NCBI GenBank assembly: GCA_017354575.1 | Contig: JAFMQP010000282.1 | Span: 1-5,428 of the forward strand | DNA: 5,428 nt | Origin: Acidothermales bacterium | GTDB lineage: Bacteria; Actinomycetota; Actinomycetes; Streptosporangiales; WHST01 | Direction: 5' to 3' | Shown here: piece after piece, positions 5,378 through 5,428 of the stretch | Position numbering within the stretch: the first letter of the stretch is position 1 | Layout: each line of letters starts with the position of its first letter | The notes under the pieces: generated by a model | Seen by the model: only the letters and a program-made list of their open reading frames with translations | Database searches by the model: none | What the model was told of the DNA's origin: nothing | Made by a program: the position numbers and the translations under genes

Positions 5378-5428
5378 CTTTGCTCAGAGCACGCGCGCAG
5401 GGGGAAGGGCCGGTACCCGGCCCATGGG
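5378..5428 (+). ncRNA. Candidate ydaO-type (cyclic di-AMP) riboswitch, 5' half, cut by the window edge
   Basis: The pattern fits from memory of the ydaO consensus: a P1 5' strand (CTTTGC, from 5378), a short imperfect stem GAGC-ACGC-GCGC, the purine signature AGGGGGAA (5399-5406), then a perfect hairpin GGGCCGG-TAC-CCGGCCC (5407-5423) and ATGGG at the end, where GGGGTGAAT is expected. In actinobacteria this riboswitch typically precedes cell-wall hydrolase genes such as Rpf or NlpC/P60 proteins. Only about half of the aptamer is present, and the conserved second half cannot be seen, so this is a hypothesis rather than a call. Confidence 0.38.

Larger units (their letters stand above)
5117..5428. 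other. 312-base non-coding region, 3' end open
   Basis: No convincing coding frame is seen on either strand. From left to right it holds two copies of a GATC-rich palindrome (5128-5215), then about 100 bases (5216-5312) with only a loose 7-bp direct repeat GTCACGG (5261-5267 and 5274-5280), a weak promoter candidate ending at 5332, a strong GC hairpin (5340-5362), and a structured segment resembling the 5' half of a ydaO riboswitch (from about 5378). The length and structure suit a long regulated leader of a gene beyond the window. Confidence 0.7.

Noticed and set aside
5366..5410. TPP riboswitch suggested by CTCAGAG and GCGCAGGGGGAA
   Set aside because: The essential TGAACCTGAT-type block between the two elements is missing, and the order of parts does not fit.
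5380..5428. Coding start at TTG 5380 after GGGAGG (5365-5370)
   Set aside because: The 16 codons read as Gly/Pro/Arg-rich without family resemblance, and the same bases form ordered hairpins better explained as RNA structure.

Overview
The window is high-GC DNA with strongly G/C-ending codons, and every gene in it has its best relatives in Actinomycetota. The combination of an Rv1084-like YyaL protein, an Rv1086-like short-chain cis-prenyltransferase with the DGNRRWAR signature, and a GTP-dependent PEP carboxykinase points to a chromosomal core locus of a free-living actinobacterium. No phage, transposon, plasmid or CRISPR feature is visible.

Layout, all genes on the + strand: (1) 1-984, the C-terminal half of a YyaL/DUF255 thioredoxin-domain protein, cut by the window edge; (2) 1003-1545, a conserved actinobacterial hypothetical protein with a possible ribbon-helix-helix-like C-terminal segment and an apparently leaderless start; (3) 1639-2268, a four-helix membrane protein with a Pro/Gln-rich cytoplasmic tail; (4) 2436-4250, a complete GTP-type PEP carboxykinase with its own promoter and a dyad operator candidate; (5) 4352-5116, a short-chain (Z)-prenyl diphosphate synthase with its own promoter; (6) 5117-5428, 312 bases without a gene that carry two copies of a GATCATG-TTCT-CATGATC palindrome, a strong GC hairpin, a weak promoter candidate, and at the edge what looks like the 5' half of a ydaO-type (cyclic di-AMP) riboswitch.

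The genes do not form one pathway. PEP carboxykinase supplies phosphoenolpyruvate from oxaloacetate in central carbon metabolism. The prenyltransferase makes a short Z-prenyl diphosphate, in mycobacteria the precursor for the decaprenyl phosphate used in wall synthesis. The YyaL protein and the two hypothetical proteins are of unknown role. Intergenic gaps of 93, 167 and 101 bases, plus separate promoters before pckG and the prenyltransferase, suggest several transcription units. The genes are ordinary; the parts worth a second look are the intergenic ones, mainly the repeated palindrome, the truncated riboswitch candidate, and the dyad at the pckG promoter.
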